Positions 27,866 through 40,727 of a stretch of 64,000 nucleotides of DNA are shown here, in pieces. The stretch lies in contig JAMYWO010000115.1 in the NCBI GenBank assembly GCA_024220525.1, forward strand, positions 2,302 to 66,301. The letters are read 5' to 3'. Made by a program: the position numbers and the translations under genes. How positions within the stretch are numbered: the first letter of the stretch is position 1; the number at the start of each line of letters is the position of its first letter. The notes under the pieces were generated by a model. That model had not been told where the DNA came from. It saw only the letters and a list, made by a program, of their open reading frames with translations, and ran no database searches. Source of the stretch: Cochliopodium minus (lineage: Eukaryota > Discosea > Himatismenida > Cochliopodiidae).

Positions 27866-28751
27866 NTTCTTTCTCAAGACGTTCTTTCTCTAATCTTTCC
27901 TTCTCAAGTCTTTCTTTCTCTTGCTTTTCCTTTATTTCTTTTTCCAATTTTTCTTTCTCTTTTTTCTCCTTTTCAATACGTTCTTTCTCTAATCTTTCCT
28001 TCTCAAGGCGTTCCTTCTCAAGTCTTTCTTTCTCTTGCTTTTCCTTCTCAAGTTTTTCTTTTTCCAATCTTTCTTTTTCAAGTCTTTCTTTCTCAAGACG
28101 TTCTTTCTCAAATCTTTCCTTCTCTTGCTTTTCCTTTATTTCTTTTTCTAATCTTTCTTTCTCTTTTTTCTCCTTTTCAATACGTTCTTTCTCAAGTCTT
28201 TCCTTTTCTCTTTCTTTCTCTTGCTTTTCCTTCTCAAGATGTTCTTTCTCTTGTTTCTCCTTTTCTAATCTTTCTTTCTCTTGTTTTTCTTTTTCAGATT
28301 TTTCTTTTTCATTTCTTTTATTCAACTTTAATTGTATATTTTTTAAAAAGGTTATCAAAAATGAATAATTTGAAATATAATCACCCCTCCAAAGAATTCT
28401 CCAAAATTGATCTTATCAATTTCTTTGATATCATTCAAATGTTTATTTTCTCCTAAATATTGAGTCAATTCTTTAGAATATCCATTCTTATTGAAGATAT
28501 CGAAGGCCATATTAAAATTCTCCAATATATCGCTATTATTCTTTAATAATAGTTTAATTGCCCATTATAATCAGTTAAATAGGAAATATTACCTTTATTT
28601 CTTGATGATAATTAAATTCCTCCTTTACATTGCATAATCTCTTTGCAACATTCACCATTATGATACCATTCTTCAAATCTTCATTGAGATTAGTGATTTT
28701 AAGATTATCATCCTTCAAAATAGTATTTATAAACTTAATTGTTTCTTCCAT
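27866..28751 (-). CDS. calponin-homology-like domain protein with KEKE coiled-coil repeat, 3' end missing
   Basis: Begins MEETIKFINTILKDDN at ATG 28751. Exon 1 (FINTILKDDN, NLNEDLKNGIIMVNVAKRL) and exon 2 (NFNMAFDIFNKNGYS) resemble helices of a CH domain, an actin- or microtubule-binding fold. A third exon, joined in phase at about 28322, is a tandem repeat of Glu-Lys-rich heptads such as LEKERLEKERIEKE, giving a long charged single helix. The frame hits an N at 27866 exactly where the repeat stops and plain A/T sequence begins, so the true C-terminus is not in this assembly. No gene name can be given. It lies 119 bases downstream of VPS13 on the same strand. Confidence 0.55.
27867..28310 (-). 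repeat. tandem Lys/Glu (KEKE) coding repeat
   Basis: Repeats of short units on the plus strand such as TCTTTCTCAAGACG and TCTTTCTCTTGCTTT; longer blocks of about 200 nt are themselves duplicated (the series EKERIEKEKKEKE recurs). Such a repeat is prone to collapse in assembly. Confidence 0.85.
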
Positions 28752-28870
28752 TTTTTTTTTATTTTATTTGAATCATTCCATGATGATAAGAATACATTGA
28801 TACATTTTTGAAAATGATTGTTTTGAAGCAAATAAGATGAATTATTAACAAATAATTTTAATGAAACCAA

Positions 28871-31800
28871 TTAATTTTTACAAGAATATTTTGACAAAGA
28901 AGAAATGAACAAAGATTCTTGCTCAAAGTTTTCACACTTTAGAATAAAAGGCTTTTGGTTGGAAGGAGTGATCTTCACACCACTAATACCACCAGAATTG
29001 TTGGATCTTTGTACTTTCTGGAAGGAAATAGAAGCAAGGGGTATCACATTAACCTTGGGGAAAAAGAGGACAAGGTTTTTCTTGGTAATAAACAAAGAAC
29101 ATCTTTCATTGTGGTCATCGTAGTAAATATCAATGAATCTATTTTTTTAAAAAAAATTTTAAAAAAATAAAAATTGAATTTTCTAATTTACCTCGCATAG
29201 AAACAAAAGATAGGATAAGTGGTCGTTAAAGGTTCTATTTCTTTAATTCTTTGGATCTCTTCTTGGGTTGGCTGAATCAACTTGATATAGGTGGAGACGT
29301 AAGGGGCTTCAAGGATCTCAATGGGAACGTTATCGTTGATGAAATCGAACATGTACTTGAATACATTCGAAGTTATTTCAAGAGTGTTTCTAGCAGGTGA
29401 TGTAAGTCCAATACCAGTTGTCTTCAATCTAACAAATAAATAAAAATAAAAAATAAAAAAGTTCAAATGATAAACAAAAAAAAAAATTTACCCAGACAAA
29501 AACCCAAATAATCCAAACTTTCTTGCTTTTTCAAATGGAGCTAAGAGTGAATAGAAAGGATCTTTGATGGAATCAAAAGTTTTCTGCAAGACAGTCCCAC
29601 TTTCCAAAATGATTTCTCTTTCAATGGAACTCTTGTTGAGAAGCTTGCAATGGCTCTTCAAATCATTGAGTTTTAAGATCCTCAAAAGTCTAGAGGAAGA
29701 TTCGGTGAATCCAATCAAACTGATCAAAGCAGCATTGGTCAATCCTTTGAAAAGAGAGAAAAAAGCGTTGGAGATCTCTTTTATTTTCACTTTTTTGCTT
29801 TTGTTTTTTCCAATACTTTTCAACATCTTTTGTTTAAACTCCTTCAAAGATTTTATCAAAGAAGATACCACACCAGAGATGTTTCCTGTCAAATCCAAAC
29901 TTCCTAAAATAGCAGGTATTTGACTAAGAAATTGTTTGGCCAAGTATTCAGTCAGTAATTCCCACAATAGATCTGGCAGAGTCAATGAACATTCTTCATG
30001 TGACCAATTTCCCATTTTGAGATGTAGATCTTTGATGCTGAGGAATGCATCCCAGGGGATAGTGTTGTCTGGAAAGATATCTTTGATGAAACTCAATTTG
30101 GGAAGGAAATCTTTTGGATTCATCCAAGAGATGTACAATGAAAACTCCTCGATTTCGAATCTATCAACAAAGATGGGCGAATCATCTTTGGATTTTTTCT
30201 TTTCGATTTCATTATCATTTTTAAAGAGATTCGAGAAAGAATCTCCTATTTTTTGGAGAGAATCATAATCCAGGTTAATGTATAAAGGCAAAGAAAAGAG
30301 GGTGATGTTGGAAAAATGATTGATCGACTCTTCCTCCCTTGTTTTGGTTGTAATCACAAAGCACTTGATTCCATCATTAGAAGATCTGCTTGTTGATAAA
30401 ATAGGATACTTGGCACCTTCTATTTTATTATCGACTTGGTAATCAGCAATAGAAAACTGATTGATCTTTTGTCTCGACAAAGATTCGTTTTTGGAGATGA
30501 ACTTGGAATCCTTCAACAAAATCTTCATAAAAGTTGATTCACAAGCAAAACTTATGGCGAGAAAAGGAAGTTGAAACTCAAAGTGAACTTCTTCTAAGAA
30601 TGCAAGATCGTTGGGAAGACTCTTTTGTGTTTTTGGTTTCAAGAAAACGTTTGATTTCCTTTTATTGTTCTTGAAAGGAGAGGATTTGACAACATCACTG
30701 TTTTTCTTTTCAGTTAAACTCTCAAATTGTTTATTGAAAGCCCCAAAATAAGATTTTGAGAGGATCTTTTTAGGAAGAGGTCTTATTTCCAAGTTTCTGC
30801 AGTCTCTATGATAATACAAGGTTAATTTGAGTACGTAGGATTTCTTTGGAGAATACAAAGTTATGAGCATGTGTTTGGGTCTCACAAACTTTACTTTTTC
30901 ACTCCAGTTACTTTTATGTCCTACTCTCACTCTCATTGAAAGCTTTTTCTTTCTGATGTTAACAGGAAACCAATTTTGGAGCTCTTCAAAACTTGTTTTC
31001 TCTTCATCTTCATCGTTGTTTGAGTTGTCCGAGGCCAAATACTCATTAAAATGATGAGGAAAGAAAGAATAGCTTGAACCACCTTCTATCTCGTGCTCAC
31101 ATCCCTTTTCTTTGGTTTCTTCTTTGAAAAACATTTTGTGTTTCGTATAGTTGTAAATATTGAAAGGAGCTATTGTATCCATGAACGTGATGGTGACGGG
31201 ACATGGAAAACTTCTAAAATTGTTTTTTTCATCATAGTCCACAGTGATTCTCCCAATCAACCAAAACTTTTCTAATGTTGACTTATGTTTGAATCCAATC
31301 ACAAAATTTTTGTTGAGCTGAATCAAAAAGGGATCAGACCATTCTAAATCGTTTAACTTCCCACACATGATCTGAAAGAATATCTGTTTATCATTGTTAA
31401 CAATCCATTTGCACAAATCGAAATCACTTCCTCTCTTCAAAACAAATACATCATCACTTCCGTCCTGCCTGATGCTAAGATCCAAGCTCGATTTGTTTTT
31501 GAAGATGTATCTGGGCTCAAATGTAACTTTGCTAAGATGTGTAGCCTTTTCTCTTATCACCTCCACAATGTATTGACTTTGCACGTAATGATCCTTTATC
31601 TTGTTTTGATTTTTATTTGAAATCAAGTTTACATTGGAGATGATGAATCTGATGGGATTATCATTATCACTCCTATCGAAAATTTCTTGAGTGATCTTGG
31701 CTTCCGAAATTGAAATACCTCTTTCGTGCTTTCCAATTAGAGCCAAACTGTTTTCTTGGATCTCCTGTGTTTTCCCCCAAAAGAATCCCATCGACTTATT

Positions 31801-34800
31801 CGCTTTCACCAAAATTGTTTCCACGTTTTTTTCTTTAACAAAATTGTACTTGGAGATGTTTAGATCAGAGGAGGTCTTGTTCACTATGAGGTATTCATTC
31901 ATGAATTTGATCACATTTGTTTTCTGATTCTTCGTGTGGAACACCAAGATCTTCATCCTTGTGTCTTTATTGTTCTCGTTGGTGTGGAAGAGATTTAGGT
32001 TGTAAAGATTATCATTGCTCTCATCAAATTGGATTTCTCTGGACCAATTCGAATTAGATCTTATTTTTATGAAGATCTTCTCTTTAGGATCGATCATGTA
32101 ACCCATCTTCTCCTTTTTGTCAATGATCTGTTGCAGATTCAATCTTTGAGAGTTCAAAAAAATCTCGATGGGGATACATGTCTCATTCTCAAACTGATAT
32201 GTAGGCTGGATATGTATGTTGGTCGAATCATCTTGCAAAGATAGGGAGATGTAGAAATAGAAGGAATGAAAATCGTTGTGGAGTTTGATGAGGTTGGGAT
32301 CTTTGCCTACTTTCTCCAACGGGAAGCTGTTGGTCCAACATTCAATCTCATTCGAAGCTTTTTCATTCTTTTCATCGATACCTATTTTGATGTAGGTATT
32401 CTCTGATCCAATCAATTTGAGAGTAGAGTTTTTATCTACGGATATCTCCCGTTGATTATAATCACCACTCTTATTCATATAACTCTGTATTATGATAAGA
32501 CTTTGAGGAATGGAATTGAATAGAGTATACTTATTTGAAAAAGTAATATTAAAGAATCCATTATCTTTTGATTTGGAAACAGAATAATAGATCTGAATGC
32601 TCTTATCATTCCATTTTTGTTGTTTGATCTCATTGATGTTGAAAATATCTTCTTGTGAAGGAACGAGTAGAAGAGGTGTTCCCTTTATTTCGTTTTGAAA
32701 GGAGATGGTGGTCACAGATTTCATTTGATACTTCCCGCCATAAAATATGAAAAGATCAGGAAGGAGATTGTTCTCAAAGTTGAATTGAGAAACTTTTTTG
32801 GAAGAGATAGTAACAATCTGATTGTTTTCAACATCTTCACCCAAAAAAGAAAGGGTTATCCTCTTTTCGGTATTATTTACAAATTGAAAGTTATAATAAG
32901 GTTTGAGATCTTCTTTGCTTATTTTGTTGTTTGGTGATTCCAAAAGATTCAAAGTGGATTGAAGCTTGTTCAAAAGGAGATTTACCGGAGGAGATATTCT
33001 TATTTCGATAGGTTCTTTAGAAAGGATAGCTTTCATATTTTTCAAAACTTTTCCTTCAATATTCTTCTCACTGAACTTTAAATTGAATTTTTCAAGTGAT
33101 AGAAGTTCTTGCAAACTGTTTGAAAGATAATCTTTGTAAAGAAAATGAAGATTTCCTTCCGAGAAAACAAACAATTCTGAATTTTCTTTGGATTTGAGGA
33201 GATTCACAACATTATTTACTTGATTGAATTCTATTCTCATGATTCCATCATTTTCAAAAGAAGTAGAATCGTTCAAAGAAGGAACTGAAATCAATGAGAA
33301 ATGGTTAAGATAGAGAGAAATGGACAGGTTTGAATTAGTTTGGAGATTAGATTCTGACTCTACACTTTCACTCAAAGGGATCAAATAAATTTTGAGACAA
33401 GATATTGTTGGCCATTCCAAATGAGATTCTCCCTTCTTGTAAAAAGATAATCTCCACTCTTTACTGAAGAAATTGGAAAGATCTTCTTCGTTAAAGTTTT
33501 TGTTGTGTTTGTCATTAGATTTCTGGATTGAAATGGAAACGTTCTTGTTTCTAGTGTTTGTTTCCAATATACAAAGATCCTTGTATTGTTGTTCCATTTC
33601 ATCAAAATATTGAAGGATGACATAATCTGGAGAGGAAAGAACATTGTCGTTGATCCATTCTATCCTTGAAATTTTGTGGTTTTCTTTGTTTCTCCAAAAC
33701 AAATATCTTACATTGTTGCGTTGCTTTTCTTCGTTTGGGACAGTCCAAGTGTAACCTTTCTTGTCATCGAACCAGTATTCAGAAGAACTTGGCCAAAATT
33801 GTATTTTATTTGAAGATTGGTTGGATAGGAGTATTTCTCTTTCTTTTAATGAATCATAAATTTGGATGTTAGAGGAAGAATTATTGCTCAAGAGAACGGA
33901 GACCAGTTTATTTATGTTCATTGACATTTTCATAAGAAAAGAGTATTGTTTAATTGGAAGATTTGAGATGAAAGAAGAAACGGAAATTTGAGATCTTGTG
34001 TTATTTTCTGTAAGATTATTGAAGCAGGTTGTCTTTGATTCAATTCCAAAAATCTGAACTAGATTGTTGTTTCCTATTCTTTCTCTTAATTTCCTCTTTT
34101 TCAAAGACTTTTGATGAAGTTTAAGTTGAATACTCTTCGCTTTGATCTTCCATTCTTCCTTGGGTGTGTTAGTAACATTATTGTTGTTATATTCAATGTT
34201 TGAAAGCACAAGAGCAATGGTCTTGCTGTATTCACTCAACAAAACTTCCAAGTCAAAACTATTCAAAGAAGCAAAGATCGTGTTATTGATTGATTCTTTA
34301 TTCTCATTCTTCTTTCCATCTGAAAATAACAAAATTTGTTCAACAAATTCAATAAGAGAAGGTTTGATTATTTCGAGCTGATCATACAATGGAGATGTGA
34401 TTACTTTTGACGATATCTTATTCAGAAAGAAGTTTAAGTTTTTCATTTTCTTGTTTGATTCTTGTTTTGTTTCAATCTTATCAATTTCGAAATTAAAGTA
34501 GACATCTTTTTCCTCTTCAATCAATTTGATTGTAAAATTTTTGAGAGTATTAGTTTGAAGATCATTTTCATTTTCTACACAAGATATGTGAGTGAACCTT
34601 TCTAGATCAAACGCAAATCTCACTTTCTTTTCGATGTTTTGAGGACCAGGAATAGTAAAGTTGAAATCTAACAAAGAAAATTGAAAATTTACGATATTCT
34701 TGGGTTGAGGAGAAGAATCATTTTTCTTGTTGATGTTATTCACAAATTTTAAAATGTTGGAGAAGAACTTGTTGTTGGAGATATCTTCAAAAGATGTTAA

Positions 34801-37800
34801 TTGATATCCTTCAACATTTAGAACTATGGTGTTTTCAACAACATTATCCCTTAATTTTTGATCACTCTTTAAAAAGATTGCTGATTCATTCGATTTAGGA
34901 ATAAATAAGGGTATTAGGGAAGAAGTGGAACAATCAAATATTCTTATCATTTCAACACTTGTAAAGAAATTTGAAAGATTAGAATTTTGGAGAATAAAAC
35001 TATTGACGTTTATCTCGTTTATTTCAATTCTTGAGAGAGGAGAAGAAGATTCTTCGAAAGAAAAGACAGATCCACTTACTCTTTTGATGATAAATTTTGT
35101 ACTTTGTTTTGTTTCGGGAGGAAAAAACTTTTTGGAGTTCTTCTTGGTTTTTAGATTTGAAATATTTCTGATGAGATCTTCTTTCTTTTCGTGAGTTCTA
35201 TTATTTTCGCTTTTTCCAATTGAATCAACAATATAAAGTATCTTTTCCACATCTTTGAGAGAAAGTTTGAGATCTAAACCTTCAATCACTGATGTGTTTT
35301 CTGAAACGAGAGGAAGATCGTTTGGCTTGAGATTGAAATTCTCTTTGTTTTTGAACTTGAAATTGTTGATAGTAGAGATCACAACAGAACCTTCTTTCAA
35401 AACATGTTGATCTTGCTTCTCATCCATATTTTGTTCAAATTCATCAAATAAGTTTCTCTTTGAGCTCATACTTCTAATCATATCTTTATCTGTCCCTTTG
35501 TTATCACTGTCAGAAAGACAAACAATTATCTTTGGAATAAGAGCGCTGGTGGTTTGGAGAAAGGAAAATGGAGATAGATTTACTTTCAAAATTTCAAGAG
35601 AAGGTATCAACACGGAAATAGAAAATCTTCCATCTTCGCTGGGAATGCTAACAGAGATTTGCTCGATTTTTGTTTTCAATTTTCCACACAAAGAATCCAA
35701 GTAATAACCTAATTCTCTTTCATTGACCCAATGGTTCTTCAAGTTTCTTTTGGAGAATATTCTGCAGAATTCCGTCCAAGAACGATACTTGATAGCGTTG
35801 ATGCCTTTCTTTGCGATCTTGTTTTGTAGCTTTTCTTTTCTTTTTTGAGCTAATTTGTAAGAAAGATGTTTCCATCTTAACTGAGTAGAAGAAAGATTAG
35901 AAAGCTTTTCTTCTTTTTGTTTCGCCAAACCATTTGTACCAAACTTTAACTGAGAAATGATCTTTTCAAATAAGATTTGATTGTATATCACATTCAATCT
36001 GGAAATGTTTATCTCCGCTTCCAAAGGCGCAACACCTGTATCAATACATTTTATGTATCCTCCCTTCCAAGAAATAGAAGGATTCTTAATTTGTAGATTG
36101 GAGGAAGTTTGGTTTTTAATTTGTTTGTAAATTGGGCTTTCTAGAGTAGAAGAAGGATTTGGTCTATAGGAGTTTACAGGATAAGAAAAAATAGGAGAAG
36201 CTGTATCGTTTATCATTCTTCTAATAGGTGTGATTTCGGTATCTAAACTTCTTTTTGGAGTGAACTGGCCTATTGATGTCCTTGGAGTGTTATACTCGCT
36301 TATGTCACCATTTTCCTCTAATGATTCGTACATCTTCTTTATTTCATTCAAGTTGGATATTTCCTTTGAAATGAGTTCTGTGTGGGCTCTGGAAAGTGTA
36401 GAAAATAAAACTGGAAATTTGTTATTTTGGGTGATTCTGTCTACCCCTATAACATTGTCAACAGAGAATTCCAATTCAACTTTTATATTTTTGTCATCAA
36501 CAGAAAATTGTTTATTTGTAAAAGAGATCTTTAAAATATTAAATATTAATTGTAAAATAAAAATGAAAAAAACTATTTTACATCTTCAAGAAGTATTTCA
36601 CAAAACTCATTGTTTGATTCTTCCAAAATTACAGATGCTTGTGGAAGTGAAATGAATATTTGGAGATTGTTTTTCTCCTTGAATAATTGCTCTTTTTTCT
36701 TGTAGAAAATGGTTTTCCATTTGGTGATGTCGAACATCCTTGAAAGTGATTCCATCTTCTTGATTTCATAGATTTTAAAAAGACTATGAAATGATTTGTT
36801 CAGCAAAGATACATTTTTCAAGTCTTTTGGTGATAGATAAGAACAAATATCTATGAAATACTTTTCAATTGAGAAAACAGTAAAAAAATCAGATTCATCA
36901 TCTTTGTAATCCTTCCCGAATTTGATGATATCAATGTTGGTTGTATCAAAAATGTAACCATCTTCCATTTTGTCCATGGTGTTGAATACTATGTCTAGAA
37001 TGTTTTGGAAATATTTGTTTTGAAAGTGGAGACAAACTTTTTCGATGTCGATGCAAAGTTTTAACTGACTCCTCGAAGATAAATCGTCTTGAAATTCCTC
37101 CAAAGACATTGTAAAAGAAAAAGGCTCGTTCAACAAGAATGCGTTTGTATTGGATTTGTATGAAGAATAGTTTAATTGGAGGACTTTCATTGAATAAAAC
37201 TCTACGCTAGTGTTTTGGATGTTGTTCTCAGAGAAATAAAGATCTTGATTTGTATGGTTAGATACTTTGATTGAAGAAAATTCCAAAATGAGCATTTCTG
37301 TGTTCTCATCTGAAGGATAAAAAAAGAATTTTATTCTAAATTTTAAAACTGAAAAAAAATTGTTACCATTATGATCAAATGGAGCTATTAAATTTGGTGA
37401 ATCCAATATGACAGACCACTTTGTACCACTGTAATCAACATCTTCGTTTTGTATTTTTGCTTTTTCTTGTATCTTTATTGCCTCAGACGTTTCGGGAGAT
37501 ACAGAGTTGATAAAAAGAGTGAGTTGTCTGATGAGATCTGGAGAAATACATAAATTCAAAGGAGACACTTTTAATTGGAAATTTTTTGGAGCCTTCTCAT
37601 CTGCGGGAATAAACCCCTTTAACAACAAAACTGGTTTATTCTCGAAATTTGGTTCAAAATAAAGAGATTTTGAGAAAGGTTGAAGAATTTGTCCTTCATT
37701 CCACAAATTTTTGATAGTAATGTCCCTTATTTCACATCCCAGCTTTATTGACTTTCCTGTTATGAAATTTGTTTCGATATGGGACAATCTGAGTTGCAAT

Positions 37801-39342
37801 AGAGGCCTTGGAACTACATAAACCAAATCAACAGTGTTTACATCCAAAATTTCAAGAGATTGGATCAATATTACTTCAATACCAATGATCGAAATCTTAA
37901 ATTTACAAGAAGATTCCTTCTCATCAACATCATCTTGTTCACCTGGAAAAAAAAATTAAATTTTTAAAAATTTTTAATTATTTATCTCGTTGTTTTTACT
38001 TTGTTCAATCAGCAATTTGAGTTCTTCTTTGTCTTCTCTTTTCAAACTTAGTTCATCAGATGAAAAATTAAGCTTACTCTCCAATTTTAGCTGATCTATC
38101 TTTTGAACATCTTCGTTTTTCATATCTTCCACAACTTGTTTTAATTTTTTCTCGAAATTGTCTTCAAACTCTTCGCCCAAAACTTTTTTCTTCTTATCTT
38201 TAGAAGAACCCATCAACCAACTCCCACCATTAGCGACAAGAGAATAAGCCCAACCAAATCCATAAGTACTTTCTTTGAATAATTTTTAAAACGAGAAAAT
38301 AAATTTTTTAAAAAAAATTTTTTACGATTGAGATTGTCATCTTTTAGAATGTCACTTTCGTTTAGACTCGTATTATTATCTTCAGACTTTTCCATATCAA
38401 AAATGAACTGAAACTCTTTCATTAAGATTGAAAAAGAATAGAAATCTATGTCTCTCAATCTGATAGAAAGAGGAGAATCGCAAGAGATGTTACAGTCGAT
38501 TAGATTTGAACTTGAGCCTTTGGAGTAGGTTAACTCGACGACCAAGTTGATTGGTTCAACAATGCTATGTATGTTCTTTAACAAAATTTAAAAAAGAGAA
38601 TAAAAGTAAAAAGTTTTTACTTTCTTTTTCTTTTTAACTCCCGATGATTCTATTATAAATGGAGTGGAAAGCTCTCTTTTTATTTTTTTATTGGACTCTT
38701 CTTGTTTATTTTCTTCTATCATACATGTGAATGACTTTATTTCTACTTTCTTTTCCAAATTAGAAGAATTCATGTTTGGATCTTTTTTGAAAGGATAGAT
38801 ATATATCATTTCTGCATAGAAATGAGTGATAGAAGAGCTGAATAGTTTTTCATTTTCAGAATGGAAAGATATATTCAAATCTATCAGCTTTATTTTCAAA
38901 TTATCTATCAATCTCTGAAAGATCAATGAGAAATATGAGGATGATGATTCTATCTTTTCCGATTTCTTTTCCATTTTTTTGGGTTCATAGGAATGATTTG
39001 CTATTATTTCCAGCTAATGATTAAAATATATTAAAAATCAGTTAATATTCCCCATAATATGGTTATTTGAGAAAATATGATATTTACAGTTAATCCTGTC
39101 ACTTCAATCTCCAAACTTGATGTCAATAATCCTGACCATGGTATCTTCATATCTAATTTATTGATGAAACCTCTGCTTATTTTTACAGGAAATTCCTCTT
39201 CCAATGTCTTGGTATTCAATTCAAGGTTCATCAATGTTATATTTCCATTCCACCAAGAGAGTTTTAATTCCTCCCTCTTTAATCCAACAACATATTTTCC
39301 AATATATCCAATCACAAAATTCCATGCGATATTCTCAAACAT
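28871..39342 (-). CDS. VPS13: VPS13 family bridge-like lipid transfer protein with internal F-box-like segment
   Basis: Over 10 kb on the minus strand from MFENIAWNFVIGYIGKYV (ATG 39342) to SKYSCKN and TAA at 28871, about 3,300 residues, close to yeast and human VPS13. The chorein N-terminus has LKREELKLSWWNGNITL, FPVKISRGFI and IPWSGL. One exon alone (36543 to about 29488) encodes over 2,300 residues. VAB-type repeats with their Asn are seen six times, for example FVNNTEKRITL, FENETCIPIEI, LIVNKTSSDLNI and IFKNKSSLDLSI. The C-terminal part has the helical ATG2-C-like region and a PH-like end (ITKKNLVLFFPKVNVI). The protein forms a groove carrying lipids between membranes at contact sites. 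A segment at 36770-36880 (residue about 800) resembles an F-box. An intron at 37310-37366 is 57 nt without a stop. Confidence 0.93.
36770..36880 (-). other. F-box-like segment within VPS13
   Basis: Encodes VFSIEKYFIDICSYLSPKD then LKNVSLLNKSFHSLFKIYE. This follows the F-box pattern: a hydrophobic start, ICSYLSPKDL for the central I..YL...DL, then VSLLNKSFHSL for the C..W helix. It is followed by a basic, Lys-rich helical stretch before the protein resumes VPS13-like sequence. Confidence 0.5.
37310..37366 (-). other. 57-nt in-frame, stop-free intron of VPS13
   Basis: Has GTAACA at its 5' end and TCCTTCAG at its 3' end and is a multiple of three with no stop in frame. Retention would add 19 hydrophobic residues; removal gives HNDENTEML. 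Confidence 0.6.
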
Positions 39343-39546
39343 AAAAAGGTTGAGATTATCGTTTATAAAAAGATTCTATTGTTTCTTTTTTTTATTTTGG
39401 TTTGATGTAACAATAAAATCCCAAAAAAAAAAATATATAACATCAATATATTTTATGATTGTTTGAATATGTGAGTGAATGGATAGTTTTATTTTAAAAT
39501 TTTAATAAAGATATACAATTGAGAGGATGACAAATTCCTAGAAGAT

Positions 39547-40480
39547 TCAATACAAATCATCATAAAATATATGTTCTCTAATATCTACATGCGGAATAGG
39601 CAATCTGCTGTTGATTCTTTGTATTTGATTCTCATCTATTTTCTTTTCATAGCGCATTTCCTTCTTCTCCTCAACCTCAACAGCCTGCCTTTTATCTTTC
39701 TTTTTTTTGGTTCTTGCCAAACTAACACGGATAACAGTCTCATCAATCTTGGTGCCATTGGTGCTTTCTATCGCTCTTTTTGCGTTTTCTAGTGTTTTGA
39801 ATACAATAAAAGCAAAATTTTTTCCTTTAGGATAATACAGATCGAGGAAATCACCATATACTTGGAAGATCCTTCTCAAATCATTCTTTCTTATATATGG
39901 AGGAAGATTTCCTATGAATATCGTATTTTGATCGAATTGATCACTATCCTCATTTATATGATTGTTATTTTCATTATTGATCAAACCCTTTTTGTTCAGA
40001 TTGTAAATTATATCATCGATTGTTCTTTTTTTGGAATTTGGATCATTATTTTGTTGAGTAATTTGTTGATTTCTTTGATGTTGATTATTATTGGAAGGAG
40101 GTTCCACTATCTTTACACCTACCTCTTTTTTGGGTGCTATCATTTGTTTCACTGGCTTCAATGGTACTTTTTTTACATTGGTGTTGCTATTATCCACCAA
40201 CAATGATCTCTTTTTTTTTTTATTAATTTTGAGAGGATATATTAATTTTTAAAAAAACAATGTTGTTTATTGATGAAAATTTTACAATTGGAAATATTTT
40301 CGCTGCTTTTTTGGTCTATATTTTCGTATAAATCAATGATATTTAAGCTTTATTTTTTGATATTAAAAAGAAATATACTTTTGATTTTTTTAATTTCTCA
40401 TATTTTTTCAATAATTCTTGTTCAGGATCGACCTTATTTGTGGTGGGAGTTTTTATGATAATCTTTGGCTTCTTGATCAT
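39547..40480 (-). CDS. NELFE: NELF-E-like RNA-binding protein (negative elongation factor subunit)
   Basis: Three exons (40480-40379, a 20-nt exon 40305-40286, and 40207-39547) join to 260 residues. The start MIKKPKIIIKTP leads into EQELLKKYEKLKKSKQRK, like the EEALQKKFNKLKKKKKAL start of human NELF-E. A low-complexity Asn/Gln region is followed by one RRM: RNP2 is TIFIGNL, RNP1 is KNFAFIVF, and the end of the fold NGTKIDETVIRVSLAR parallels NGTQVESVQLKVNIAR. The C-terminus REHIFYDDLY echoes human RTQIVYSDDVY. NELF holds RNA polymerase II near the promoter; NELF-E contacts nascent RNA. The large exon alone has no ATG start, which is why the upstream exons are needed. The assignment rests on three separate resemblances. 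Confidence 0.7.
40286..40305 (-). other. 20-nt micro-exon of the NELF-E-like gene
   Basis: Encodes QRKYFQ and joins the first exon (phase 0) to the RRM exon (phase 2) through an AAAAAGAG acceptor. Both joins keep the frame and remove the stop codons that separate the RRM exon from the only upstream ATG. Confidence 0.55.
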
Positions 40481-40727
40481 ATCAAATTAATGGTATTTTG
40501 GTTTTTTTTTATTTTTTTATATAATATTTGCCCAATAAAATTATTTTTATTTTTTTTCATTCAGTGTTGTATGAAAAATTAATAAATATTGTAAAGTTGT
40601 GTATTTATTTTTTAATTTCAATGCTGATTTTTTTTTTTATATTTTTCAAATATATATTTTTTTTTTCAGTTTAATTAAACAGTATCTCAAAAATAAAAAA
40701 AGGGTAACATTTAACCTTCTTTGTTTA

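Noticed and set aside
29564-36655. Many plus-strand open frames of 60-140 codons
   Set aside because: They are antisense shadows of the long VPS13 exon, which has strong family similarity on the minus strand.
40599-40727. In-frame 43-residue extension upstream of the ROCO start
   Set aside because: It is a Phe-rich translation of T runs; the ATG at 40728 begins sequence of normal composition (MQLDLHNFCLSVID).
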